The position numbers and the translations under genes are program-made. From Gammaproteobacteria bacterium (lineage in GTDB: Bacteria > Pseudomonadota > Gammaproteobacteria > Pseudomonadales > Pseudohongiellaceae), in contig PCCP01000079.1 in NCBI GenBank assembly GCA_002731775.1, positions 1-41,157 of the forward strand: a stretch of DNA of 41,157 bases, in the 5' to 3' direction. Position 1 is the stretch's first letter, and each line of letters begins with the position of its first letter. Under the pieces are notes generated by a model. That model saw nothing but the letters and a program-made list of their open reading frames with translations, was not told the DNA's origin and made no database searches. This document shows positions 27,783-36,300 of the stretch, one piece after another.

Positions 27783-28199
27783 CTAGTCTTTATCGCCGAA
27801 CAGGCGATTGAGCTTCGCCAGCGCTGTGTCAGCCTCTGACAGGGGGCTGTTGGAGTTCTCATCGGACTCGTCCGCCGGGGGCTCTTCGCCGAATAATTCC
27901 GCGAGTTCGTTTCTGGCCCGCTGGGTATCGGCGTCGTCCTGCTTTCGATATGCCGTGGCGTGAGGGTCGAAATAATCGCAGAAATTCGCCCGGTCCTTGT
28001 CCGCAACGAATTCCGCACGCTCCTCCGTACATGCATCGGCGACATCGGCAGCGTAATTCTTGCAGCCACGGCAGACGCGCAGGTCGGCGTTACAACTGCT
28101 GCATTCTTCACTGCGCGAAAATGGTAGCAATAGTTTTTTAAGCTCACTGCCGCATTTCCAACATTGAATATCTAGGTTACGACTTAGGTTCCATGGCAT
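27783..28199 (-). CDS. Small protein with two zinc-binding cysteine clusters
   Basis: The 138-residue protein has eight cysteines in its first 75 residues: Cys13, Cys16, Cys33 and Cys36 form a zinc ribbon, then Cys43, Cys46, Cys57 and Cys74 form a second cluster in the pattern CRGCKNY, ACTEERAEFVADKDRANFCDYF. The acidic C-terminal half (ELAEFGEE-like and NSNSPLSEA) is probably disordered, ending LAKLNRLFGDKD. I know similar unnamed proteins from gammaproteobacteria, but no function. Its start codon abuts the nitroreductase stop (TAA-ATG), so the two are translationally coupled. Confidence 0.85.
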   Translation of the reverse strand: MPWNLSRNLDIQCWKCGSELKKLLLPFSRSEECSSCNADLRVCRGCKNYAADVADACTEERAEFVADKDRANFCDYFDPHATAYRKQDDADTQRARNELAELFGEEPPADESDENSNSPLSEADTALAKLNRLFGDKD

Positions 28200-28754
28200 T
28201 TACCATTCCTTGAAGCGAGTTTTCAGATCGACTTCGAGCAAATTCTTGGCCGCGGCATTGATACTGCCAATATAGACGAAGGCAATTATTTTTTCATGGG
28301 AGTCCAGGCCCAGGCCTGCCATGACCAGGGGATGATAAGCCATGGAGCCAGTTCGCCACATGGCGCCGACTCCCTGGGCATACGCCGCGATCAACATGTT
28401 TTGTGTTGCCGCCGCAGCCGACAGCTCCTGTTCGCATGCAGGAACCTTGGGGTGTTCCCGAGGACTGACGACCGTCACCAGGATGAGTGGTGCACGTAGT
28501 GGCTTATCTCTTAGCTTAAGCTTTTCTGCCTCGGTGATATCGGGTCGGTCGGTGCTGGCAGCACTCACGAAAAGCTCGCCCAGCCTGGCCCGGGATTCTC
28601 CCTTGATAACGAGGAAGCGCCAGGGTCGGAGCACAGCATGATCGGCGGCTCTGAATGCAGATTTGTATATATTATCTAGTACCTCCTGCTCCGGGATCGG
28701 GTCGTTTAGCTTGGGGAAGGAAATGCGGCTGTGGAGGGCATCGAGTGCTTTCAT
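28200..28754 (-). CDS. Nitroreductase family protein (YdjA-like)
   Basis: From the ATG at 28754 the product is 184 residues, the length of E. coli YdjA; an upstream ATG would add 35 residues that look unrelated. Motifs fit the minimal FMN nitroreductases: ALHSRISFPKLNDPIPE, HAVLRPWRFLVIKG, AAATQNMLIAAYAQGVGAMWRTG and the C-terminal GLDSHEKIIAFVYIGS. It would use FMN and NAD(P)H to reduce nitro or quinone compounds; the physiological substrate is unknown. It is the first gene of a probable operon with the zinc-cluster protein and the acyltransferase. Confidence 0.92.
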   Translation of the reverse strand: MKALDALHSRISFPKLNDPIPEQEVLDNIYKSAFRAADHAVLRPWRFLVIKGESRARLGELFVSAASTDRPDITEAEKLKLRDKPLRAPLILVTVVSPREHPKVPACEQELSAAAATQNMLIAAYAQGVGAMWRTGSMAYHPLVMAGLGLDSHEKIIAFVYIGSINAAAKNLLEVDLKTRFKEW

Positions 28755-29009
28755 GATTGTTGAAGGTTCCAATTGCTGATCTGACAAGTCAGGGAGGGAA
28801 AGCATAAAGCATACGCAGGCAAGTGCAAACCAGGGGGGCTGGAATGACCGAGTAGCCACATGTTATACAAGGGTTTCCCGGTTTTTCGCTCATGATTATT
28901 GGCTTGCATACTGGTATAATCTAGCGCTTTCCAGTCGATATTAAGTAGGTAGCTGTGATCCAGGCTACCCGACACCGCGGGTTTTAGAGTCAGCACCAAG
29001 GGCCGAGTC

Positions 29010-30647
29010 ATGAATTCCAAAGCCGACGTCATTGCCGTAAGCACGGGCAGAGCCGCTTATCCCCAGGATAAGTCGCGCTGGTTCGCTGCGGTTAAGCGCA
29101 AGCGACTGCGCCTGGTTTTCGCGTTTTATTCCCCGGATGGCAATGAAATAGCCATGCCCATCGCCAGTATGTCGGCCTACCTGAAACGGGACTTCCCCTG
29201 GGTGGATGTCATCCTCGAGGCAGTGCTTATTCTGCGTGATGCAGATAAATACTCCCCCGAGAACTATGCGAAAACCATTCAGGAATTAGATGCCGATATC
29301 ATCGCTTTCTCGATAATGAGTCCCCACTGGTATCCCATGGAGCCCTACTTCGAGCAGATCAAGAAGCTAATGCCCAATCTGCCCGTGGTCATTGGCGGCT
29401 ACCAGGCCATGTTGTCGCAGCAGCAAACCATCGAAAACCCGAATGTGGACTTCATCTGTGTCGGCGACGGCGAATATGCGATCGGTAATATCGTGCAGCA
29501 CCTGAAGGGCTTGAAACCGGGCCCTGTAGATGGTATGTGGGAAAAATTGGTCGACGGCGAAGTATACGAGACCGAGCCGCATCAGATCGGTGACCTCGCT
29601 GCGCTACCTTTTCCTGACTACGATGTGTTCGCCAAGGCAGATGGCTTCGATGACGTGAATTCCTCAATTTTCGGTCCGAAGGGCGTGTTGGTACTGCCGG
29701 TCATGACCGGTCGCGGCTGCCCCTATCGCTGCACCTATTGTTGTAATACACCGCTGCTGGAGACCTGGAAAACCAAGAAGACGTTTCTGCGCAAGTATGA
29801 TCCGGAAGACATGGTGGACGAGTTAATTCGGCTGCGTGATCTATACAATGTTGGCTATTTTGAATTTTGGGATGAACTGTTCCTGTCGAATCTGAAGTTC
29901 GTGCGGGCATTTTTCGAAATCTACAAGCAAAAGATTCACCTGCCATTTTCCATCAACTCCCGGGTCGAGGTAATGAACGAGAAATTTTGCCAGGCCGCCG
30001 CCGAGGCCGGTTGTCACACCATCTGGTTCGGTATCGAAAGTGGCGATGAAGAATTTCGGGCGAAGATGCTGGGCAGGAAAATGACCAACCAGCAGGTATT
30101 GGATGCGGCGGCGAACTGCAAGCAAGCTGGAATCAATCGCTTGACCTTCAACATCGTCGGCACGCCCCTGGAAACTGCCGAAAATATGCGCCAAACTTTG
30201 CGACTGAACCAGGAAATTGCGCCGGAGCATTTCTTCTTTTTCCCCTATATTCCCCTGCGCGGCACACCCCTTTACAACATCGCCAAGAAAGAGGGATTGT
30301 TGCTGGATAACAAGAAGGAATTGCATTATCTCTCAGCGGCCAACGACCGTCATTTCACCCTCAACATGAAAGAGTGTCCGCAATTGTTGACGGCGGTGGA
30401 ATATGATGAAATTTGCCGGCAGATGCTGGCGTTTCAAGAAGCCAATAACCGCCTCAGCTATACCGATGGCGTTGCACCCGAAGTGGAGCCTGCGAGGGTT
30501 GAGGACAAGAGCTTCAGCCTGGTGGATGCTGATAACAGCAGCGCATCCAATTCAGGTCAAGACCGACCCATCGAGTCTGCAATCGCAATCGTACACAAGC
30601 AGGAAAAATCACTGTTTGCAGGCGTCAGAAATCTGTTTCGCAGTTAA
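29010..30647 (+). CDS. Radical SAM protein with N-terminal B12-binding-like domain
   Basis: The 545-residue protein has an N-terminal cobalamin-binding-like Rossmann domain (about 34-170; LRLVFAFYSPDGNEIAM, IIAFSIMSPHW, PVVIGGYQAMLS, FICVGDGEYA), then a radical SAM core with the [4Fe-4S] ligands Cys237, Cys241 and Cys244 (GCPYRCTYCC). The region FSINSRVEVMNEKFCQAA, then WFGIESGDEEFRAKMLGR, is typical of this class. The Dx HxxG cobalamin motif is not present, so B12 binding is uncertain. Methylation, ring rearrangement or C-C chemistry on a natural product or lipid is possible. It stands alone, convergent with the MATE gene. Confidence 0.9.
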   Translation: MNSKADVIAVSTGRAAYPQDKSRWFAAVKRKRLRLVFAFYSPDGNEIAMPIASMSAYLKRDFPWVDVILEAVLILRDADKYSPENYAKTIQELDADIIAFSIMSPHWYPMEPYFEQIKKLMPNLPVVIGGYQAMLSQQQTIENPNVDFICVGDGEYAIGNIVQHLKGLKPGPVDGMWEKLVDGEVYETEPHQIGDLAALPFPDYDVFAKADGFDDVNSSIFGPKGVLVLPVMTGRGCPYRCTYCCNTPLLETWKTKKTFLRKYDPEDMVDELIRLRDLYNVGYFEFWDELFLSNLKFVRAFFEIYKQKIHLPFSINSRVEVMNEKFCQAAAEAGCHTIWFGIESGDEEFRAKMLGRKMTNQQVLDAAANCKQAGINRLTFNIVGTPLETAENMRQTLRLNQEIAPEHFFFFPYIPLRGTPLYNIAKKEGLLLDNKKELHYLSAANDRHFTLNMKECPQLLTAVEYDEICRQMLAFQEANNRLSYTDGVAPEVEPARVEDKSFSLVDADNSSASNSGQDRPIESAIAIVHKQEKSLFAGVRNLFRS

Positions 30648-30658
30648 TGCGTTAGTAT

Positions 30659-32041
30659 TCAGGTAGTTTCGGCCGTTTTTTCCAGCAATTGATGTTCGCC
30701 GCAAATCGCCCGGTTGAAAGTGCGCCAGGAAATCAGCGCCATCAGGAAATTGCCGAACACCGCTCCCCCAAAAAAACCCAAAAGGCCAAAATAGAGGCTG
30801 CCAACGTAGGCCAGTGGCACGTAGAAGATGAAGAAGCGGGCAATGCTCAGATAAAGCGCAGGCAATGGTCGGTGCAGGGCATTGAGTGAGGAATTGCTGA
30901 GGATAATTATCCCCTGTAGTCCATATCCCAGTGGCATTATCCAGATAAATAATTTGATACCAGCAATCACCTGAGGGTCATCGGAAAAGATGCTGGCAAT
31001 GAAAGGGGCACTTATAGCCAACAAGACATAAACCAGCATCTGCCAGGCCATCACGAAACGGGTAGACAGATGGTAGGCCTCTTCGATGCGATCGACCCGA
31101 CCAGCGCCATAGTTTTGGCTGATCAGGGGCGGCAGCGATGAAGACATGGCCAGAACCAGCAGGGTGGCAATAGGTTCCAATCGAGCGCCGACGCCAAATG
31201 CCGCAACGGCGGTGTCGCCAAACCCCGCGGCAATTGCTGTCATTATTCCTGCCGCGACCGGGGTTAACATGTTGGCGCCAGACGCTAGTATGCCGATTCG
31301 CAGCATGTCCCTCCCCGATGACATCATCACCTCGCGACTGGGAAAGGTTTTGCTTACCAGTTCCAGCTTGATCACCAGTAAATAGGCGAGATAGCTGAAG
31401 CTGCATGACCAGGCAACGACGGTGGCCCAAGCTGCACCCTGGATACCCAGCTCTGGGAACGGGCCGATGCCGAAGATGAGAAAAGGATCGAGGAAGGCAT
31501 TGATGAAGCCGGCGCCCGCCATCAGGATACTCGGAGTCTTGGTGTCTCCACAGGCTCTGAGCACACTGTTTCCGCTCATTATGCACACCACCAGGATGCT
31601 GCCTGGAAACCACACCACCATGTATTTCTGAATCGGCACCATCAGTTGCTCGCTGGCGCCCATCAATCTGAACAAGTCCCCCATGAAAAACCAGCACAGG
31701 GCGACTACTACCGTCGCCAGCAGGAAGGATATGTAAGCGATGACGGTAGCCGCTTGTTTGGCCTTCTCAAATTCAGATCGTCCCAGACACTTGGCAACCA
31801 CCGCCGATGCCCCGATTCCCAGCCCGATCGCGAGACTTATGACCGTAAAGGTAACAGGGAATGTGAAACTGATCGCGGTGAGGGACTCGGTGCCCAGAAA
31901 GCTGATGAACCAGGTGTCTACGAGGCTGAATGTGAATAACATCAGCATGCCGATAATCATCGGTGTAGTCATGCGGATGAGGGATTTTTCAATAGATCCC
32001 TCGACCAGATTGTGATGGTTGTTATTGGTCTTTAGGGACAT
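30659..32041 (-). CDS. MATE family efflux transporter
   Basis: The 460-residue protein has about twelve membrane helices in two halves. It begins with the family pattern EGSIEKSLIRMTTPMIIGMLMLFTFSLVDTWF, followed by GLGIGASAVVAKCLGR, and repeats a similar GVGARLEPIATLLVLAMSSSLPPLISQNYGAGR in the second half (positions 31165-31080). MATE pumps export cationic drugs or metabolites with sodium or proton gradients. The substrate is unknown. It ends 11 bases from the convergent radical SAM gene. Confidence 0.93.
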   Translation of the reverse strand: MSLKTNNNHHNLVEGSIEKSLIRMTTPMIIGMLMLFTFSLVDTWFISFLGTESLTAISFTFPVTFTVISLAIGLGIGASAVVAKCLGRSEFEKAKQAATVIAYISFLLATVVVALCWFFMGDLFRLMGASEQLMVPIQKYMVVWFPGSILVVCIMSGNSVLRACGDTKTPSILMAGAGFINAFLDPFLIFGIGPFPELGIQGAAWATVVAWSCSFSYLAYLLVIKLELVSKTFPSREVMMSSGRDMLRIGILASGANMLTPVAAGIMTAIAAGFGDTAVAAFGVGARLEPIATLLVLAMSSSLPPLISQNYGAGRVDRIEEAYHLSTRFVMAWQMLVYVLLAISAPFIASIFSDDPQVIAGIKLFIWIMPLGYGLQGIIILSNSSLNALHRPLPALYLSIARFFIFYVPLAYVGSLYFGLLGFFGGAVFGNFLMALISWRTFNRAICGEHQLLEKTAETT

Positions 32042-32222
32042 TGACGATTAACTACCCGTTTTTCGGTTCTGGATGAATTGGTTGCGCGCGAACTGTTGCA
32101 ATGGCCGGTTTTCTGAACTCGAACTAGGGCCAAAGGGTATGGCTTCTAATAACTCTTGTTCCATTTTCAATATACCGGAATTGCGCAATTAAATTTCAGC
32201 AGTCACAGAAAGTTGCAATTAG

Positions 32223-32260
32223 GGCACCGCTGAGACATTACTGCATTATTCAGAGGTGCC
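32223..32260 (-). terminator. Hairpin directly after the SuhB-like gene
   Basis: GGCACC-g-CTGA pairs with TCAG-a-GGTGCC, ten pairs with one mismatch, starting right at the stop codon of the leftward suhB-like gene. The following tract (CTAATTG) is only weakly T-rich, so termination is uncertain. Confidence 0.45.
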
Positions 32261-33040
32261 TTAGCTCGCCGCCTGCTTGCGTAGCTTCAGCAACTTCTTG
32301 AATAACTTCGGATTTGCAAAAACCAGCTCGGCCGCCTCCGAGTAGTCAGGATTGCCGGAATTGCTGGCAAGCAGGCCACCTGCCTCCTGCAAGATCAGGC
32401 TGGCCGCGGCCAGAGTCGGTTCACATTCAGTGGCAGCCCAGCCACCGTGCAGGCGGTTGGTCGCCGTCTGGATAATATCAATCGCCGTGCAACCGGAAAT
32501 ACGTGGGCCGGCGCCGAGTTGTAGCAACTCACGTTGAAAATTAAGGAAATCCTCGTGGGGCAGGTGCTCTGGATTCAAACTAATCAGGGTGTTGTCGAGA
32601 TCTGTCGAGTCCCCGACTCGCAGGCGATGTGCGTTCAAGCGGGCGCCGGCTCCCCGCGATGCCACGTACTCTTCTAGCGTAAGCGGGCAGTTGACGACAG
32701 CGTGTTTAATGACACCATCGATCTGACAGGCCACAGACACGCCAAACTGGGTGTGGCCGGCGGCAAAGTTCTTGTTACCGATCAGGGGGTCGATGAGCCA
32801 TATCACATTCTTGTTTTCGCCTTCGGTAAAGCCGGAAACCCGGGAATGGTAGCTATGCTCCGGGTGGGCTTTTTGCAAATGATAGAGCACGGTTTTGTCT
32901 GCAGCCAAATCCATGGATGTGAGGAATTTGTCCGCACTGGCGTCGATGATTTTTACCCGATCCAATCGATCACTGCTGTGAGCAAGCGCTTCCCCCGCAT
33001 CGCGGGCAGCCTGTAAGGCAAGGTTGATCATTGGATGCAT
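32261..33040 (-). CDS. SuhB-like inositol monophosphatase homologue lacking catalytic metal ligands
   Basis: The start at 33040 gives MHPMINLALQAARDAGE, nearly the E. coli SuhB N-terminus (MHPMLNIAVRAARKAG); an ATG 24 bases earlier is not needed. The 259-residue protein aligns with E. coli SuhB without gaps through about residue 150. However, Glu67-Glu68 are Arg67-Val68, Asp87 is Ile87, Thr89-Thr90 are Asn89-Lys90, and Asp212 corresponds to Thr209. Asp44 and Asp84 remain. The phosphatase site is therefore broken. It sits divergent from trmJ, as suhB does in E. coli. SuhB also acts in ribosomal RNA antitermination, a role that does not need catalysis; keeping that role here is inference. Confidence 0.85.
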   Translation of the reverse strand: MHPMINLALQAARDAGEALAHSSDRLDRVKIIDASADKFLTSMDLAADKTVLYHLQKAHPEHSYHSRVSGFTEGENKNVIWLIDPLIGNKNFAAGHTQFGVSVACQIDGVIKHAVVNCPLTLEEYVASRGAGARLNAHRLRVGDSTDLDNTLISLNPEHLPHEDFLNFQRELLQLGAGPRISGCTAIDIIQTATNRLHGGWAATECEPTLAAASLILQEAGGLLASNSGNPDYSEAAELVFANPKLFKKLLKLRKQAAS

Positions 33041-33228
33041 GGTTCTGGATCCTGGCGAGTTCAATAAAAGTGCCGCCCGAGGTCAACGCTGTGGCTCAGG
33101 CAGATTTCAGATTGGGGTAACGGCATTGGCAGCTTGCCAAGGCAGGTCGCATCATAGCAAACAAAGGGGAAACGCCCAAAGCAAATCCCCAAAGCAAACA
33201 ATTAGCCGACACGCCGCAGCAATGATAT

Positions 33229-33237
33229 TGCTATAAT
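33229..33237 (+). promoter_or_regulatory. Extended -10 promoter element of trmJ
   Basis: TGCTATAAT carries the consensus TATAAT with the TGn extension, 35 bases before the TrmJ ATG. No strong -35 is seen, as is common for extended -10 promoters. Confidence 0.6.
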
Positions 33238-33271
33238 TCGCCCATCTGAAAACTCAACCAAGACAAGCGCA

Positions 33272-34030
33272 ATGCTCGATTTCGATAAGGTAACCGTGGT
33301 GCTAGTTAACACTTCACACCCGGGCAATATTGGTGCCTGCGCCCGCGCCATGAAGAACATGGGCATTTCCCGGCTGACGCTGGTACAGCCTGCAGACTTT
33401 CCCAGCGGTGTCGCCGTGGGCAGAGCGGTATCGGCACTGGATATACTAGAAAATGCCACCGTGGTAGAGAGTCTCGAAGCGGCGATAACTGATTGCGCCC
33501 TGGTTATTGGCGCCAGCGCTCGCTCGCGCAAGATCCCCTGGCCCATGCTTTCTCCGGCACAGCTTGGGGTCAAGGTTGTGAGAGAACTGGAAATGAACAA
33601 GGTGGCGCTGGTGTTCGGACGGGAAGACTCCGGCCTAAATAACGATGAGCTACAGCTTTGTCACTTTCACGTGCAAATACCGGCAGATGAAAACTACTCT
33701 TCGCTCAATCTGGCCGCGGCGGTTATGGTGATTTGCTATGAACTGCGCAAGGCCGGACTGGACCGTAAAGGTATTAAAGACACTGCCGAAGATGAGTTTT
33801 GGGATCAGGAGAAAGCCACGGTGAAACAGGTGGAACACTTCTATCAGCATCTGGAACGGGTGATGATCGCGATCGATTTTCACGATCCGGAGAATCCCCG
33901 GCAATTGATGCAACGCATGCGACGATTATTCAGCCGCATTCGTATCGATGTGATGGAGATGAATATATTGCGTGGAATCTTATCCAATATCGAATTTAGT
34001 CTAAGGGATACGAAGGACCAGCAAGATTAG
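33272..34030 (+). CDS. trmJ: tRNA (cytidine/uridine-32-2'-O)-methyltransferase TrmJ
   Basis: TrmJ methylates the ribose at position 32 of the tRNA anticodon loop. The 252-residue length is normal. It shows SPOUT features: VLVNTSHPGNIGACARAMKNMGI at the N-terminus, SARSRKIPWPML, the knot segment VALVFGREDSGLNNDEL, and IPADENYSSLNLAAAVMVICYEL. The C-terminal helical tail (YQHLERVMIAIDFHDPENPRQLMQRMRRLFSR, positions 33842-33937) is typical of TrmJ. It is divergent from the SuhB-like gene, the same order as in E. coli. Confidence 0.97.
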   Translation: MLDFDKVTVVLVNTSHPGNIGACARAMKNMGISRLTLVQPADFPSGVAVGRAVSALDILENATVVESLEAAITDCALVIGASARSRKIPWPMLSPAQLGVKVVRELEMNKVALVFGREDSGLNNDELQLCHFHVQIPADENYSSLNLAAAVMVICYELRKAGLDRKGIKDTAEDEFWDQEKATVKQVEHFYQHLERVMIAIDFHDPENPRQLMQRMRRLFSRIRIDVMEMNILRGILSNIEFSLRDTKDQQD

Positions 34031-34128
34031 GGAACCCGTGCAGGAACTCCAACAAGGATGCTAATACAATAAACGCAGTAGCTGCGGTACAGAAATGATA
34101 GCTTGCCTGTGAGTCGTTCCAGGCTCGA

Positions 34129-36282
34129 TTATTTTCCACGGCGATTATTTTTCTTTTTTCCCGTCCTCTGTTTGTATTTTTGACCGCGTTTTTCCCCCGC
34201 ACTTGGAATCAAATGCCTATCGCTATCTCCAATTAGATCTGACCTGCCCAGTTTATGTAAGGCCTGTCTCAGCATCTGCCAGTTTTTCTCATCGTGAACT
34301 CGTAAAAATGCTTTCTGCAGCCGTCGTTGCTCGAGATCCTTGCAAACACTCAACTTCTCACTCTTATACCGAACTTTTTGCAGTGGATTTCTTTCCGAAT
34401 AATACATCGCAGTAGCGAGTGACATCGGTGATGGATAGAAAGTCTGTACCTGGTCCGGTTTGAAATTCTTTTGTTTTATCCAGAGGCTGAGGTTTAACAT
34501 ATCTTCTTCATCGCAGCCCGGGTGAGCGGCAATAAAGTAGAGTATCAAATATTGCTCTTTTCCTGCCTTGCGGGAAAACTGATCGAACAGGCGTTTGAAT
34601 TCATCGTAGCTGGAGATGTCGGGCTTCATCATTTTCGAGAGTGTTTTATGCTCGCTGTGCTCCGGTGCAATTTTCAGATAGCCGCCAACATGGTGAGTCA
34701 CCAGTTCCTCGATGTATTCGGGATCTTTTAGCGCCAGGTCATAGCGCAATCCCGAAGCGATGGCGACGCGTTTTATTCCAGGAATCGCCCGTGCTTTTTT
34801 ATAGAGTTGGGTGGTGGCGCTATGATCCGTCTTCAGGTGTTGACAGATATTCGGATAGACACAGGATAATCGCTTGCAGGTTTTTTGAATCTTCGGTGAT
34901 TTGCAATTTAACATGTACATGTTGGCAGTCGGACCACCGAGATCGGAGATAGTACCGGTGAAGCTTGGAACCTGGTCGCGTATTTTCTCAATCTCCCTCA
35001 ACACCGATGCCTCCGAGCGGCTTTGAATGATGCGGCCTTCATGCTCGGTAATCGAGCAGAATGTGCAACCACCAAAACAGCCACGCATGATATTCACCGA
35101 AGTCTTAATCATGTCGTAAGCTGGAATCCTGGCATCGCCGTAACTGGGATGTGGTCTGCGTTGATAAGGTAAATCGAACACCCAGTCCATCTCATCGGTT
35201 GCCAGGGGAATTGGCGGCGGATTAATCCAGACCTCCTGAGTGCCGTGTTTCTGTACCAGCGTCTTCGCGTTGTATGGGTTTGCTTCCTGGTGCAGTATGC
35301 GAGAGGCGTGGGCATACAGAGCGGGGTCATTTGTCACTTTATTGAAAGAAGGCAGGCGGATATAACTTGTCTGCGGGTCAAATTCAGCACTGCGTTGCAA
35401 GGGCAGGGGAATGATTCTTATAGTTGATGCAAGGGGTTTTGTCACGCCCGTGCTGGACTCTTGTTGCTGTGTTGTTGGCGTGTTGTGAAAATCGTAGGGA
35501 TTAGGTATCTGGTCAATTTTAGCCGGCCAGTCGATTCTGGTTGAGTCAATTTCAGTCCAGTGCGCGGGCAACTCTTTTTTGACAATAGCAGAACCGTGCA
35601 GCTGCCAGAGGTCCTCAATGGACTCACCGGCGGCGACGCGATGGGCGAGCTCAATCAGGGCCCGCTCAGAATTTCCATACAGCAGAATATTTGCGTTTGA
35701 ATCGATAAGAATGGAGCGCCGCACCGCGTCACTCCAGTAGTCATACTGGGCTATTCGACGCAGACTGGCCTCTATGCCACCAATCACAATGGGTGTGTCA
35801 TAGTAGGCTTCGCGACAACGTTGACTGTAGACAATCACCGAACGATCGGGTCGTTTGCCGGCGATGCCGCCTGGAGTGTAAGCATCATCGCTGCGCTTGC
35901 GCAGATCGGCAGTGAAGCGATTAATCAGGGAGTCCATGTTGCCGGCGGTGACGCCAAAAAATAAATTCGGCTGTCCCAGCTGTTTGAAGGCCTCCGCGCT
36001 ACTCCAGTTCGGTTGCGAGATGATGCCCACGCGATAGCCTTGTGCTTCGAGTACGCGACCAACCACCGCCATGCCAAAACTGGGATGATCTACATAGGCA
36101 TCGGCGGTGACGATAATGATATCGCAGCTATCCCAGCCCAGAGCATCCATCTCTTCTCGGCACATGGGCAGATAGGGCGCAGTGCCAAAGCACTCTGCCC
36201 AGTATTTAGGCTGGGCATACAGCTTCGTCGCTGAATCTGTGAGCTTGTGCTTGGGGTATCGTTGGGATGAGGTTGGTGGCAT
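34129..36282 (-). CDS. YgiQ family radical SAM protein
   Basis: The 717-residue protein is close in length and wording to E. coli Ygi[46 protein letters not shown] (36162-36076), [17 protein letters not shown] and [14 protein letters not shown]. The radical SAM cluster ligands are Cys402, Cys406 and Cys409 (GCFGGCTFC), followed by [14 protein letters not shown]. The C-terminal tail is rich in Lys and Arg. The function of YgiQ proteins is not established. It is convergent with trmJ and read in the same direction as the DUF945 gene, with an 18-base gap between them. Confidence 0.93.
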   Translation of the reverse strand: MPPTSSQRYPKHKLTDSATKLYAQPKYWAECFGTAPYLPMCREEMDALGWDSCDIIIVTADAYVDHPSFGMAVVGRVLEAQGYRVGIISQPNWSSAEAFKQLGQPNLFFGVTAGNMDSLINRFTADLRKRSDDAYTPGGIAGKRPDRSVIVYSQRCREAYYDTPIVIGGIEASLRRIAQYDYWSDAVRRSILIDSNANILLYGNSERALIELAHRVAAGESIEDLWQLHGSAIVKKELPAHWTEIDSTRIDWPAKIDQIPNPYDFHNTPTTQQQESSTGVTKPLASTIRIIPLPLQRSAEFDPQTSYIRLPSFNKVTNDPALYAHASRILHQEANPYNAKTLVQKHGTQEVWINPPPIPLATDEMDWVFDLPYQRRPHPSYGDARIPAYDMIKTSVNIMRGCFGGCTFCSITEHEGRIIQSRSEASVLREIEKIRDQVPSFTGTISDLGGPTANMYMLNCKSPKIQKTCKRLSCVYPNICQHLKTDHSATTQLYKKARAIPGIKRVAIASGLRYDLALKDPEYIEELVTHHVGGYLKIAPEHSEHKTLSKMMKPDISSYDEFKRLFDQFSRKAGKEQYLILYFIAAHPGCDEEDMLNLSLWIKQKNFKPDQVQTFYPSPMSLATAMYYSERNPLQKVRYKSEKLSVCKDLEQRRLQKAFLRVHDEKNWQMLRQALHKLGRSDLIGDSDRHLIPSAGEKRGQKYKQRTGKKKNNRRGK

Positions 36283-36300
36283 TGCGGTGACTGAGAAGTA

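Noticed and set aside
27722..28147. N-terminal extension of the acyltransferase frame (142 further codons)
   Set aside because: It overlaps the cysteine-rich gene in another frame and has no family features; the acyltransferase begins at 27721.
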